This document shows, in pieces, positions 35,301 through 44,220 of a stretch of 64,000 bases of DNA (position 1 is the stretch's first letter; each line of letters starts with the position of its first letter). The notes beneath the pieces are model-generated. The model was not told where the DNA came from. It saw nothing but the letters and a program-made list of their open reading frames with translations, and searched no databases. The position numbers and the translations under genes were made by a program. The DNA comes from a virus, in IMG/VR virus record IMGVR_UViG_3300031707_000005, positions 1 to 64,000 of that record; one strand, given 5' to 3'.

Positions 35301-36668
35301 TCAAAATTCTACCTCCCAGAGGTCTTTCGGATCAACTTTTCTTTTCGGAGCCTCGATTCCTGCAGGAAGTATCGGAGCCGCTTGTTGACGCATCCAATCG
35401 AGGTCATCATCTGTGAGACCACGTTCGTAATAATTCAGATTCCGGTCATTCGAAGCACCAGGGAGCCATGAATAACTATCTTGAACTGAGATAGCAACAC
35501 GACTTGAGATTTTCAAAACTGTCTCATCACCATCGGTCGAGTTATCATCTCCAGTGACGCCATCCATCGTCCAATCCTCGTAAAGAGGTTTAGACATGTT
35601 TGTGCCACTCGGAAGGCCATCTCCGGCCAAGTCATCCGATCCAAATGAATCTCCATATCCACCACTCTCAGTCCCGGACGCACCAGGACCGATGTGTTTA
35701 ACTCGAGGGCCTGGAAGAGTCTCAACCGGTATCGAGGAACTACCGCCAGCTATCATGAACCGCTCAATAAATTGTTCGAACGAAATAGGTTCACGTTTCC
35801 CAGCAACTCTAGCTTCATGATAAGACCGATATGCCTTAAAAACACGAGCCATCGCTGATGAATATCCGCCTTCATTTGATGACGTGGTATTCATTACCAT
35901 TTCAGAAACAGTTTTACCCTGCCCCTGCTCGCCAGAGTCAGAAGGGAGTTCGGATCCAGGTTCTTCTGGTTCCGGATATTTAAGTTTCTTTAGGTCCTTC
36001 GCATCAGCAAAAGCATTCTCAGAGGCAATTTGAGAGAAGAAGTCATCATCTTCTTCTTCATCACTGTCATCATCCGATCCATCATCAAGGACAAAGCCCT
36101 CATCAAAGTCCTCAGGAACAGGATTTGAAATGGGTTTTTCGTCCTCTTCATCGTCGTCGTTGCCAGGACCCGGGTCAAACCCTTCATCTTCTTCAAATTC
36201 GTCTTCTATGAATCCTTCAGGGTTCCCCTTCACTTGCTCCGCATCTTGAACCATTCCAGAAATTTTATCATCAGAAACCCGCTTCCAGTGTTCTGCATTA
36301 ATTTCATCGTGAACGGTATCAGTAAAACTCGACATGGTCTCAACAGCCGTAGCAAGAGATTGCCTCATCTCTTTAACAGCTTGAATATACCCGCGACCAC
36401 CAAGAAGACCGTCCGGGGAAAAACCGGAAGACGGGATCTTACTAAACAACCGATATGCGGCGATGGCATAACTATGGGACCGTTGTGCAGCCCAAAGAAT
36501 TTTTGCTAAGTTCTTAAGATTTTCAGGAGTCCATTCAAACCCTTCAACCCGAATATCACGACGTACAGGACCGGAGTCCTTAACGAACTCGATTTTCCCG
36601 GCTGTACGAACAGTCCCATGACTGGATGCAAGTCTTCGGGCGATTGTGTCAAAATCCTTCGAATTCAT
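35301..36668 (-). CDS. Structural protein with acidic stretches
   Basis: A 455-residue protein from ATG 36668. The N-terminus has DTIARRLASSHGTVRTAGKIE, the motif found in other virion genes. A helical middle follows (AIAAYRLFSKIPSSG, RQSLATAVETMSSFTDTVHDE), then an acidic part (DDEEDEKPISNPVPEDFDEG) and a Gly/Ser C-terminus. Probably an internal or scaffold-associated protein. Confidence 0.6.
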   Translation of the reverse strand: MNSKDFDTIARRLASSHGTVRTAGKIEFVKDSGPVRRDIRVEGFEWTPENLKNLAKILWAAQRSHSYAIAAYRLFSKIPSSGFSPDGLLGGRGYIQAVKEMRQSLATAVETMSSFTDTVHDEINAEHWKRVSDDKISGMVQDAEQVKGNPEGFIEDEFEEDEGFDPGPGNDDDEEDEKPISNPVPEDFDEGFVLDDGSDDDSDEEEDDDFFSQIASENAFADAKDLKKLKYPEPEEPGSELPSDSGEQGQGKTVSEMVMNTTSSNEGGYSSAMARVFKAYRSYHEARVAGKREPISFEQFIERFMIAGGSSSIPVETLPGPRVKHIGPGASGTESGGYGDSFGSDDLAGDGLPSGTNMSKPLYEDWTMDGVTGDDNSTDGDETVLKISSRVAISVQDSYSWLPGASNDRNLNYYERGLTDDDLDWMRQQAAPILPAGIEAPKRKVDPKDLWEVEF

Positions 36669-36669
36669 A

Positions 36670-36924
36670 TCAGCTCTTTACAGGCCCATCCGAGTCATCA
36701 ATAAGACGCTCGATATAATACCCGTCGGTGTCTTGACCGAGTTTCCAAAAGTCATTCTGGGAAATTCGAACCAATTGGTCCTCAGCAATAATGCGAAAAC
36801 CGGCAAGATGGCTGAGATTCGCTACACGCATCTTCCCACTCGACGCAATTTTCAGTGCTGGTGAGGAGAAAAAATCGTCGATAGAACTCGACGAAAATCT
36901 CAAGTCCTCAATTTTAAGAGTCAT
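36670..36924 (-). CDS. Small hypothetical protein of the structural cluster
   Basis: An 84-residue protein with GAGAGG seven bases before its ATG. It carries a LKIASSGKMRVANLSHLAGF segment like the shared motif, then VRISQNDFWKLGQDTDGYYI. Its stop overlaps the next start region by TGATATG. No family recognised. Confidence 0.65.
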   Translation of the reverse strand: MTLKIEDLRFSSSSIDDFFSSPALKIASSGKMRVANLSHLAGFRIIAEDQLVRISQNDFWKLGQDTDGYYIERLIDDSDGPVKS

Positions 36925-37033
36925 AAATAAACCTCTCGATTAAACCCCGATGAAGGGCTTATGAGTTTCTTTGTCCTACGTCTAACGGCAGTATATAGTC
37001 CAGTATAAAACACTGGAACTGTCGTATAAAGGA

Positions 37034-37942
37034 CTAAGGACTTACCGTCAAACTACAAATGAGGGTGATTGGACCGTTAGAAGCATTCGGAGACGACACG
37101 AGAACGGTCTCCGTATATACCCCAGGGGATAACGGAACACCGGAGTTTATGACCGAGAAAGTGACCGGAGAAATAGCCAAAGACGCCAGCGGACCGACCG
37201 CCGTAGGAACAAACTGAAGCCATGGACTTCGGTTTTGAACCTTCGCCAGGGTGGCGTTCAAGATGGACCCGGCAGGACCAGAGTTCGAAATTTGGACCTG
37301 TTGAGAACCACCAGACGTCGCAAAACCTATTGAATAAGTCAGGTTAACCTGTGTAATATCCGTAAGAATTGCGGGTTTCGGTAAAACCGTCGCGTTAAAG
37401 TTATATACGATAACAGTTGCCGGTTGTCTATTATCTTGAAGAGTTATATGACCAGTATAGGGAGAACCCGTAGATAAAAGAGTTGACGGAACAATTTTAA
37501 TACTAAATTGTCCTTGTTCGTTCTTGTTCAAACCGGAAACAATAGATGGGTCAGATTGAAGCCACGGAACATCCGGGGTTGCAATGGCTGTAAGAAAAGA
37601 CCCGAAAGCACCGGAATTTTGGAAAACAATCGTAGCGATAGATGAGGAGGCATCACCTTCTGTAACGGTTATGGAGATATTCAAATTGGACGGAGATATG
37701 ATCGAAAGAAGAGGAGCAAGTTGTTGTTGAACTTGCTGAAGCGTATCAGCCATGGCCAGAACGATATCTCCCGGAAGAGGTAATTCTACATCAGAAAACC
37801 TCCCGAATGGAGACATAATATCAATAACCCTATATAGCTGGTTGGACCCGTGCACATTGTCCGCCTGAACGGTCCAATACCACTTACCACCAACAGAGTT
37901 CAGGTCGAAAGTAAAACCACCCGCTGATATATTAGACGCCAT
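37034..37942 (-). CDS. Structural protein with BACON-like Ig repeats
   Basis: A 302-residue protein. An N-terminal ~95 residues precede two repeats with PWLQSDPSIVSGLNKNE ... TGHITLQDN and PWLQFVPTAVGPLAS ... GVYTETVLVSSPNASNGP. These resemble the BACON or viral Ig-like modules that decorate phage heads and tails and bind carbohydrate. The DUF-like first part (GKWYWTVQADNVHG) is unassigned. Likely virion surface or fibre-associated, which would help attachment to polysaccharide. Confidence 0.65.
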   Translation of the reverse strand: MASNISAGGFTFDLNSVGGKWYWTVQADNVHGSNQLYRVIDIMSPFGRFSDVELPLPGDIVLAMADTLQQVQQQLAPLLSIISPSNLNISITVTEGDASSSIATIVFQNSGAFGSFLTAIATPDVPWLQSDPSIVSGLNKNEQGQFSIKIVPSTLLSTGSPYTGHITLQDNRQPATVIVYNFNATVLPKPAILTDITQVNLTYSIGFATSGGSQQVQISNSGPAGSILNATLAKVQNRSPWLQFVPTAVGPLASLAISPVTFSVINSGVPLSPGVYTETVLVSSPNASNGPITLICSLTVSP

Positions 37943-37944
37943 AG

Positions 37945-38061
37945 TTATCTAGGCATAACGTCGAAAAAGAAGCTCATTAAGTATGGATGAAGGTCACGGA
38001 ATAAAACCGAGTCCCGTACATCCCGATCGGTGTTATCCAGTAATAGTGAGGATTTGAGCAT
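37945..38061 (-). CDS. Possible 38-residue overlapping small protein
   Basis: ATG 38061 to TAA 37945 gives 38 residues (DSVLFRDLHPYLMSFFFD in the middle). It overlaps the sigma-like gene's 3' end by 29 bases and fills the 90-base gap to the next gene. AGGG lies eight bases before the ATG. It could be a real small protein, or the tail of the sigma-like gene reached by a frameshift. Confidence 0.35.
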   Translation of the reverse strand: MLKSSLLLDNTDRDVRDSVLFRDLHPYLMSFFFDVMPR

Positions 38062-38806
38062 CCCCTCTATCCCTGAATTGCGGTAAAGATACTTCATGCA
38101 GTATATTGAAGTGCTTATCAGATATGGCGAAGTAAACAGTCCAATACTTACCGAATCTAGAGTTATTGATCGCATCATCAACAGCTCTCTCAGCTGTGGC
38201 GATTTCTTCAGCACTTCGACCATGTTTTCGAAGCATTTGAACTTGAACTTGCTTTTCGCGAGCTTCCTCGGCAATGAGGTCCTTAATTTTCTGAAGAGCT
38301 CGAAAGAATCTATGTCGAACACGACCCTGTGTCAAATTCATTTGTTTAGCAATTTCTGATTGACATGTAGTTTCATACATACGCCAGAGAATCTCACGAT
38401 CTTGATCACAAAACTTGGATCCGAGCTCAAGTTCGAACTGATCACGATCAAGCTCCGGAATAGTGCGCAAAAATTGAATACGCTTAATTCCTCTATGTAG
38501 ACGATATGAAACGGCAGCTTGAGTGATCCCGAAAAGTTTCGCGATCTGCTCTTGTTTCATTTTATCTTTATGATATAAACGGATCAAATCCGCTTCTCGA
38601 GGCGGAATCCTATCTAGATATCTAGATATAGCATCAAAATTAAGTGAATTACCTTCTGTAGCAAGGTCTTCTTCAACCTCTGGGGCGAGGTTATGTTCAA
38701 TCAGACTTTCAAGGTCATCTGAATCATGATCATATCCGAGACGATCCTGATTGCTAAACCTCGAAGAAAGACTACTCGGATCCTGAATCAAAATATGGGT
38801 CGACAT
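38033..38806 (-). CDS. Protein with two sigma region 4-like HTH domains
   Basis: A 257-residue protein from ATG 38806 with a GGAGAG site. Residues ~65-115 (IPPREADLIRLYHKDKMKQE, QIAKLFGITQAAVSYRLHRG) and ~132-178 (FCDQDREILWRMYETTCQSE, IAKQMNLTQGRVRHRFFRAL) each fit a sigma-70 region 4 helix-turn-helix. No region 2 is visible. It may be a phage sigma-like factor or region-4-type regulator that directs host RNA polymerase to late genes. Two copies in one protein are unusual. Confidence 0.7.
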   Translation of the reverse strand: MSTHILIQDPSSLSSRFSNQDRLGYDHDSDDLESLIEHNLAPEVEEDLATEGNSLNFDAISRYLDRIPPREADLIRLYHKDKMKQEQIAKLFGITQAAVSYRLHRGIKRIQFLRTIPELDRDQFELELGSKFCDQDREILWRMYETTCQSEIAKQMNLTQGRVRHRFFRALQKIKDLIAEEAREKQVQVQMLRKHGRSAEEIATAERAVDDAINNSRFGKYWTVYFAISDKHFNILHEVSLPQFRDRGDAQILTITG

Positions 38807-39066
38807 TGCTCTCCATGTGATATTGGGCCGGGCCCATGAGGTATCCAGTATTCGTATTGATCTAGCGGGGTTCCGCGGTTTGTATACGTATTTGTCTGAA
38901 TATCTCGGCGGAGAGCGGTATGAACCGATGCCTGAATTACATTACCAAGTGAAAAAATAAGAAGTTTTCATAGTTTAGTCATTATAGTAACCGATTATGT
39001 ACGAGTTAGGAATACATGACTTTTATACGTGCCATGCTGATCAGTGACGGGCTAGTATTTTCAGTG
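38807..39066 (-). promoter_or_regulatory. 260-base leader region with candidate promoter for the sigma-like gene
   Basis: No gene fits here and I find no tRNA cloverleaf. On the minus strand CTAACT (39009-39004), 17 bases, then TATAAT (38986-38981) make a candidate promoter about 175 bases before the ATG. The leader also holds short inverted repeats (GCGG ... CCGC). The -35 resembles the TTAACT at 18326-18331. Confidence 0.4.
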
Positions 39067-40137
39067 TTATATATCAGATAACCATGAATCCATTGGAATT
39101 GATTCAGGAATTGATGGAGCAATTGATGGAGCAATTTGTGTTCCGGTCCTAAATGGTGCTATGTCTATGGATAACATTCCGAAATCTTGACGGATGATAT
39201 CAAGAGCTATTTGAAAATCTTGACGTCCAGCTTCTCTAAGAAATTTAGGTAAATTAATTTCATTATCAAATCCGACTAAGTCATAATTAAGAGTTACACG
39301 ATCACGTAGAGCAAAAGACTTTTCTCGTTCTGATGCAGACATTCCAGGAAGACCACTGGAGTATAAGTCATCAATGCTTTTGTGATGACATAAAGCAGCA
39401 GCAACTTTCTTCCTGAGTCTATCGACACCGTGTATTCCGTCAGATGAATCACCGCAGAGAGCTTTAAACATACGAACATGAGCTGGAGGAATTGCCGGAT
39501 GTTTACCATTATTCATTCGAGCCCAGTGCTGAGTGGACTTATCAGCATCGAAAAATCTGTCCCCGTCAAGACCAGGGACGTAGCAAGCTACACGAGGATC
39601 CACGAGAAGCTGAAAAAAGTCCTTATCGGCGGATACAATCACCCGAATGGAATCGGGATGAGACTTACAAAAACTAGCAATAAGATCATCTGCTTCTTCT
39701 TCGGGATGATGATATATATCACACCCGAGAAGAGAAAAAATATGAGCGACAATGTCAACTTCACATGTGGCCGCATAACCATCCTTCAAAATCTTATCAA
39801 ATCTAATTCCCGTGGAAGACGGATCAACAAGCTTCAAACCACGATTCGACGCCTCATCTCTATTTGATTTATATGTTGGATCAAGTTCTTTTCGTCGTCT
39901 TGAATACCCATCAAAAAACACTGATATTTTGGTTATATCTGGAATAGAGTATAGCCAATTTGAAAGCATGGAAAGAGAACCGAAAATAACTCCGGTCGGA
40001 TAACCGCCCGGACCAGAAAGAAGGGGTTCTCCACGACCAAAACGAGCCTCTACATATGCATAATAAGCTCTATGAACAAGATTGTTCCCGTCAACAAGCA
40101 CATGACGTTCAGTCTCTTTACCACCAACACGTCTCAT
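39067..40137 (-). CDS. 5'-3' exonuclease (FEN/PIN fold)
   Basis: A 356-residue protein with the Pol I N-domain / T4 RNase H motif set: VLVDGNNLVHRAYY (~11-24), EEADDLIASF (~147), VIVSADKDFFQLL (~165) and a helix-3-turn type GDSSDGIHGVDRL segment. These Asp residues bind two metal ions. It removes RNA primers and flap 5' ends during lagging-strand repair. It overlaps the NusG-like gene by ATGA. Final ~25 residues are Pro/Ser-rich, suggesting a short docking tail. Confidence 0.9.
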   Translation of the reverse strand: MRRVGGKETERHVLVDGNNLVHRAYYAYVEARFGRGEPLLSGPGGYPTGVIFGSLSMLSNWLYSIPDITKISVFFDGYSRRRKELDPTYKSNRDEASNRGLKLVDPSSTGIRFDKILKDGYAATCEVDIVAHIFSLLGCDIYHHPEEEADDLIASFCKSHPDSIRVIVSADKDFFQLLVDPRVACYVPGLDGDRFFDADKSTQHWARMNNGKHPAIPPAHVRMFKALCGDSSDGIHGVDRLRKKVAAALCHHKSIDDLYSSGLPGMSASEREKSFALRDRVTLNYDLVGFDNEINLPKFLREAGRQDFQIALDIIRQDFGMLSIDIAPFRTGTQIAPSIAPSIPESIPMDSWLSDI

Positions 40138-40748
40138 TCTTCAATTGCTTTCAGATAAGATACAGGAAAGTCTATCAAAATCGGTTTACTCTTTAATTTT
40201 ACATGTACCTGAGCATTTTCTCCATCCTCATGTACATATGATATTTCAGCTTGAAGGCCCTTAAAGTTTCCTTTAACAATTTTAACATACTGACCTTCTT
40301 TAAAGCTCCCAAGTTTGAGAGTTTGCATACCGACTCTCATCGGAGCAATATCTTTGTCATCAAGCAGAGAAAATACCTTTCTGCGTTCTCCATTAATAGT
40401 ACTTGTTTGAATCAATACGGTGCTGAAATACATGGTATCAACAAGTTTCAAATATTGAACACCATCTTCATGACGAATGAAGACATACCCATCCATATAA
40501 AACATGGTTTGAGATTCGTCTCTAACATTCTGAGAAACTGCCGGAACAAAAACATCAAGGGGTTTACCAAGTATTCGGTGAGCAGACCGAGTGATCGATT
40601 GAATATTTTTCTCACGTTCACCAAGAGAAGTAAGTTGAACGATGACCCATTTTATGGGAGCAGAAGGAGGAATTGAAGAAGTCTTAGTCTTAGTTTTAGA
40701 CCCTGACTTCAATTTATTAGTTTTATCTGATTTGAGTGTTTTGTTCAC
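40134..40748 (-). CDS. NusG-like transcription elongation factor
   Basis: A 204-residue protein from GTG 40748. A Lys-rich N-terminus (~1-28) is followed by a NusG N-domain-like segment (WVIVQLTSLGEREKNIQSIT, MDGYVFIRHED) and a C-terminal KOW domain (FKEGQYVKIVKGNFKGLQAE). Such factors bind RNA polymerase and modulate pausing and termination, and in phages can act as antiterminators. Identification is by the KOW and N-domain pattern. No RfaH-type specificity can be read. Confidence 0.75.
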   Translation of the reverse strand: MNKTLKSDKTNKLKSGSKTKTKTSSIPPSAPIKWVIVQLTSLGEREKNIQSITRSAHRILGKPLDVFVPAVSQNVRDESQTMFYMDGYVFIRHEDGVQYLKLVDTMYFSTVLIQTSTINGERRKVFSLLDDKDIAPMRVGMQTLKLGSFKEGQYVKIVKGNFKGLQAEISYVHEDGENAQVHVKLKSKPILIDFPVSYLKAIEE

Positions 40749-40783
40749 AAAACACTCTACCCATCAGTTCATTACGGAAGTTG

Positions 40784-42223
40784 TTATTTAACGGTATTTC
40801 CTGTCATTCTGTTTATGAAACCACGTGAAAATTCTTTCTCAGGAAGTGGTATCTTAGATTTGTCTAATTCCGTATTTGCAGTTATGGGCACGGACTGCTG
40901 AGGTGTATGGACGCTAGGTTCTATTTTATGATCTAATGATGTTAACTTTTCATCATGAGTAAATTTAATACCATCAATCTCAAGCGGTCTCTTAGATGGA
41001 GGATCAGCTTTCATAGGAATAGGTTTCAATGCGGGAGACGCTGTCGGAGTTGAAGACTCAACTGGAGCGGATCTCAATTGGACTAATGGCACTACCAAAC
41101 TCGTAAGACTTTGAACTACTGCAGGAATAATTACAGGAACCGGAACCGGAACCGGAACCGGAATTTGCTGTTGATGCTCAGACGCGCTAAAAACTGTCGC
41201 ATCAACAGATGCGGTTCCAGTCGATATTATGGCAGCCTCGATATCATGCGATGTCGGACGATCAAGAGCACCGAGAGCACGAGCAAGATCACCCCAACGA
41301 AGTCCTCGAGCAGGGAAGAAATTTGAGTTGACTGGGTAAGTGGCTTTAGCTCCGACAGCGACACGAAGAGAACTTGAAATGGCTGCAACCATATTATCAC
41401 GAACCCAAGTCACACCATCATGAGAAAAAAGAATATCAAGGTCTTCAAAAGCTGTAGATGGGTCAGAGTCTAATCTTGAAAGAACATTAACAAGAAGTTC
41501 CATGGAGCCATACCGAAATAACTCTTTTACGAGTCTGTCTGTAACTCCACCAATTATGCGAAGCGTATCAAGAGATGTGAGACATGTGCGAGGGCAGCAT
41601 TTATTATGTCTCGCAACAGTGTTTAAAGCTTCCAAGTCATACTGAATATTTTCCGCTCTACAAACAAATTCAAGTTTAGAAACAATTTCCTTTTCAGAAG
41701 GAGGAGATACAGGATACTCCTCCAAACGAGAGCGAATGGCCTCTCCAATCTTATGCGGTTCAGTAGTACAAAAAATAATTATAAATCTTCGGTCTTCAAC
41801 TGCTTTCAAAAGAGCATCTTGAGCTGCTTTAGATAAACGTTGAGCCTCATCTAGGATGATGACTCTTGTTTTCCCATCAATAGACCCATATTCTAGGTCA
41901 TCAATTATAGATCGTATGCGGTCAACCGTTCCCTGCGTAGCAGCATCAAATTCATCCATGCTTGATGATGAATCATGGACGACAGACTCGCATGAGTTAC
42001 ATACGCCACATGGTTCACCATCTTGTATATCATCGCACACTATTGCCATGGCAACAATGCGAGAAAGGGACGTTTTACCACACCCCTTCGGTCCACTAAA
42101 CATGATAGACCGACCAGCAAGTGTACCGGTATGTGATCTACGGAGTAAAAGATTTACAACCCCGGAGTTCCCGACTACGTCAGAAAACTTCCGAGGTCTA
42201 TACTTTAAGTCTAAAACTTCCAT
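40784..42223 (-). CDS. dnaX-like: DNA polymerase III gamma/tau-like clamp-loader subunit
   Basis: A 479-residue protein. Starts EVLDLKYRPRKFSDVVGNS, then Walker A GPKGCGKTSLSR, a zinc module (CGVCNSC), Walker B VIILDEAQRLSKAAQDALLK and sensor SRLEE. The C-terminal third is a Pro/Val linker (PVPVPVPVIIP, from VP repeats) instead of a polymerase-binding tau domain. It is the ATPase of the sliding clamp loader. Unlike the T4-type phage loader, it is bacterial in design, and delta and delta' homologues occur at 59.8-61.5 kb. Confidence 0.92.
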   Translation of the reverse strand: MEVLDLKYRPRKFSDVVGNSGVVNLLLRRSHTGTLAGRSIMFSGPKGCGKTSLSRIVAMAIVCDDIQDGEPCGVCNSCESVVHDSSSSMDEFDAATQGTVDRIRSIIDDLEYGSIDGKTRVIILDEAQRLSKAAQDALLKAVEDRRFIIIFCTTEPHKIGEAIRSRLEEYPVSPPSEKEIVSKLEFVCRAENIQYDLEALNTVARHNKCCPRTCLTSLDTLRIIGGVTDRLVKELFRYGSMELLVNVLSRLDSDPSTAFEDLDILFSHDGVTWVRDNMVAAISSSLRVAVGAKATYPVNSNFFPARGLRWGDLARALGALDRPTSHDIEAAIISTGTASVDATVFSASEHQQQIPVPVPVPVPVIIPAVVQSLTSLVVPLVQLRSAPVESSTPTASPALKPIPMKADPPSKRPLEIDGIKFTHDEKLTSLDHKIEPSVHTPQQSVPITANTELDKSKIPLPEKEFSRGFINRMTGNTVK

Positions 42224-42273
42224 GAGTTAAATTACACTAACTGAATCGAAGTTAGACCATATATGTAGAGAGA

Positions 42274-42816
42274 CTAACGATCTTGCAAAGAGTTTCCGAG
42301 TTCGACAAGCTCGTTATTCCATCTACCGTAACGTTCTGCAATTTCCGAAAACTCCTGAATCTGAGGAGGACGAATGCTATATCTCATCTCACCGGATTTT
42401 TCATCTTCAGTTCCGACGCACCGTGTAAGAAGATGATCAACGAGTGCATGGCGTTGATTAGGTTGCATATTATTCCAAACTTCAAGAGCTACAGTCATGA
42501 TGAAATGCGCTTCTTGGTTATCTTCATGATTACTTGAAAAGTACGAACGTGAGATATGGGCTTCAGTCGGTGTAGCTTTCTTCAAATGTCCAGGGACAAG
42601 TTTTCCAGCAGACTTCGCAGCCTTATTACGACACAAATAAATGATGTTGGCACTAGCGAGCTCAGGGTGATGTTTCGGGATAAGTCTTTTCGCTATTTCC
42701 GCAACAGTGTCCGAGTCACCAATGATAAGTGGCTCAGGGGCAACTTTTTCTTTCTTACCACGAACAGCGTCATTTTCTTGTTTCATTGTCAGTTCATCTT
42801 GAATACGTGCAGTCAT
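42274..42816 (-). CDS. PhageMetallopep-like protein lacking the catalytic motif
   Basis: A 180-residue protein overlapping the primase gene by ATGA. Layout matches the putative phage metallopeptidase family (PhageMetallopep): ANIIYLCRNKAAKSAGKLVPG, HFIMTVALEVWNNMQPNQRHAL then a VDHLLTRC where family members usually have DHExCH, and a closing EFSEIAERYGRWNNEL. The Glu and second His of HExxH are absent, so peptidase activity is doubtful. Possibly a structural or regulatory relic. Confidence 0.7.
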   Translation of the reverse strand: MTARIQDELTMKQENDAVRGKKEKVAPEPLIIGDSDTVAEIAKRLIPKHHPELASANIIYLCRNKAAKSAGKLVPGHLKKATPTEAHISRSYFSSNHEDNQEAHFIMTVALEVWNNMQPNQRHALVDHLLTRCVGTEDEKSGEMRYSIRPPQIQEFSEIAERYGRWNNELVELGNSLQDR

Positions 42817-43601
42817 GTTCTCATTATCTCCTTGAAATGTCGCCTAAACTTATCATCCCCGATTTTTTTCCAAATATCACCAGCATCTTTACCGGCTCCA
42901 GGGATACCATATTTTACGTCAACAATGTCGAAATCAAACCCATGCTGATGAATGAAGCTTTGCGCACCCTTCCTACCAGCTGAATCCAAATCGAGACACA
43001 AATAAATACGACGAACAAAACGTTTTAAAAAACGAACTTGAAATGTACCGGCACCAGCAGTAGTAAGAGCAAGAACGTCAGGGCGAATAAGACGTTCCAT
43101 TATGAGTTGATCCCCCGGACCCTCAACTAGAACAACTTCTCGAGAGGACCAAATAGACTCCATGTTCGGACCGATACCAAAAAAGTACCCCTCTGGACGC
43201 CTCTTTAAAGCAAATGTGTCATATTCTTTTCGATCAAGAGATCGAATTTGAAAACCAACAGCTTTACCGGAGTATGAAGTAAGAGGAAATACGACACCGC
43301 CAGTTATGCGACGGCCAACATGTCGAGTTTTCTTTGATCCTTCTTCAGGAGCTTCCCACACCGCAGACCAGTTTCGATAATGACAGGAGTCACACCAAAG
43401 GTGTTTCTTTTCCCAATCACTACATACTTCATTATGACCCTGGTCGTGTGTCGGATCAACGTCGAATTCACCGCCAACAAATCCGAGTTTATGCTTCGAC
43501 CATTGTTCTTTCGATATACCACGACCAAGAAGATACTCTTGAGCACGTTCGGAGTTTTCGAGATGGCCATTCGCCCATTCAATGAACTGTTCTACGAACA
43601 T
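42813..43601 (-). CDS. DnaG-like TOPRIM primase
   Basis: A 262-residue protein if started at ATG 43601 (one base after the upstream TGA), which is preferred over a longer frame. It has AQEYLLGRGISKEQWSKHKLG near its start, a CSDWEKKHLWCDSC patch (possible zinc site), then a TOPRIM core: VVLVEGPGDQLIMERL, ALTTAGAGTFQVRFLK, and YLCLDLDSAGRKGAQ. It should synthesise RNA primers. It lacks a long helicase-binding tail. Confidence 0.8.
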   Translation of the reverse strand: MFVEQFIEWANGHLENSERAQEYLLGRGISKEQWSKHKLGFVGGEFDVDPTHDQGHNEVCSDWEKKHLWCDSCHYRNWSAVWEAPEEGSKKTRHVGRRITGGVVFPLTSYSGKAVGFQIRSLDRKEYDTFALKRRPEGYFFGIGPNMESIWSSREVVLVEGPGDQLIMERLIRPDVLALTTAGAGTFQVRFLKRFVRRIYLCLDLDSAGRKGAQSFIHQHGFDFDIVDVKYGIPGAGKDAGDIWKKIGDDKFRRHFKEIMRT

Positions 43602-43602
43602 A

Positions 43603-44220
43603 TCATTTACGGGGACAAAACGCGATACTATGCTTAATGTTGTGAAGCACAATACTTGACTTACCACCTAGAATTTGAGTATACATCCCAACGAAATCAG
43701 GTCTCGATAAAAAAATCGGGAATTTCACCCCACACTGTTGAATGCGACATGTTTTTTTATATACAGAAACCGTATCACGTGTTCCATCTGAATTAGAAGG
43801 AGTTGATCCATGAGTCAAATTAGATTTCCCGGCCCATTTTTCAAGTTCTTTCTGACTCCAAGATAATGGAACTAGCACACAGTGAGGCTGTGCCTCGGTC
43901 CCACTCTGCTTTTGTAACCAGTTAAATGCAGACTCTGATGTCTTATGGATATTATCCCATTTTTCACTAAGAGAAAGCTCATAAGCCGCATTCATAAGAT
44001 CGGGAATAATCTCATCTAAGCGATCAGAGTCATACTTAAAAACACCAGATCTTATCATCCCGTCTACAAGTTTTCTTGCAACACTAAACTTCGGCGTTGA
44101 TAAACTTACAACAGCCGGTAAAAATGATGGCTTTGCTGGAACTTCAATCCAAAAGATCGTCCCGTCAACCCCACGTTTGTACTTATGAAGATCGTGATCA
44201 AGTATTCGAAGAAGGATCAT
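43603..44220 (-). CDS. Hypothetical protein in the replication cluster
   Basis: A 205-residue protein (ATG 44220) overlapping the next gene by 23 bases. It has a compact alpha/beta layout (HKYKRGVDGTIFWIEVPAKP, LSTPKFSVARKLVDGMIRSG) and a Lys/Trp-rich middle. The C-terminus ends ILGGKSSIVLHNIKHSIAFC, with two Cys near the middle (CRIQQC). Located between a primase and a Rad50-like gene, a replication or recombination link is inferred. No family recognised. Confidence 0.6.
   Translation of the reverse strand: MILLRILDHDLHKYKRGVDGTIFWIEVPAKPSFLPAVVSLSTPKFSVARKLVDGMIRSGVFKYDSDRLDEIIPDLMNAAYELSLSEKWDNIHKTSESAFNWLQKQSGTEAQPHCVLVPLSWSQKELEKWAGKSNLTHGSTPSNSDGTRDTVSVYKKTCRIQQCGVKFPIFLSRPDFVGMYTQILGGKSSIVLHNIKHSIAFCPRK

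Noticed and set aside
38807-39066. tRNA or structured RNA in the 260-base gap
   Set aside because: I found no cloverleaf, T-arm or long stem. The region holds only short inverted repeats and a promoter-like element.
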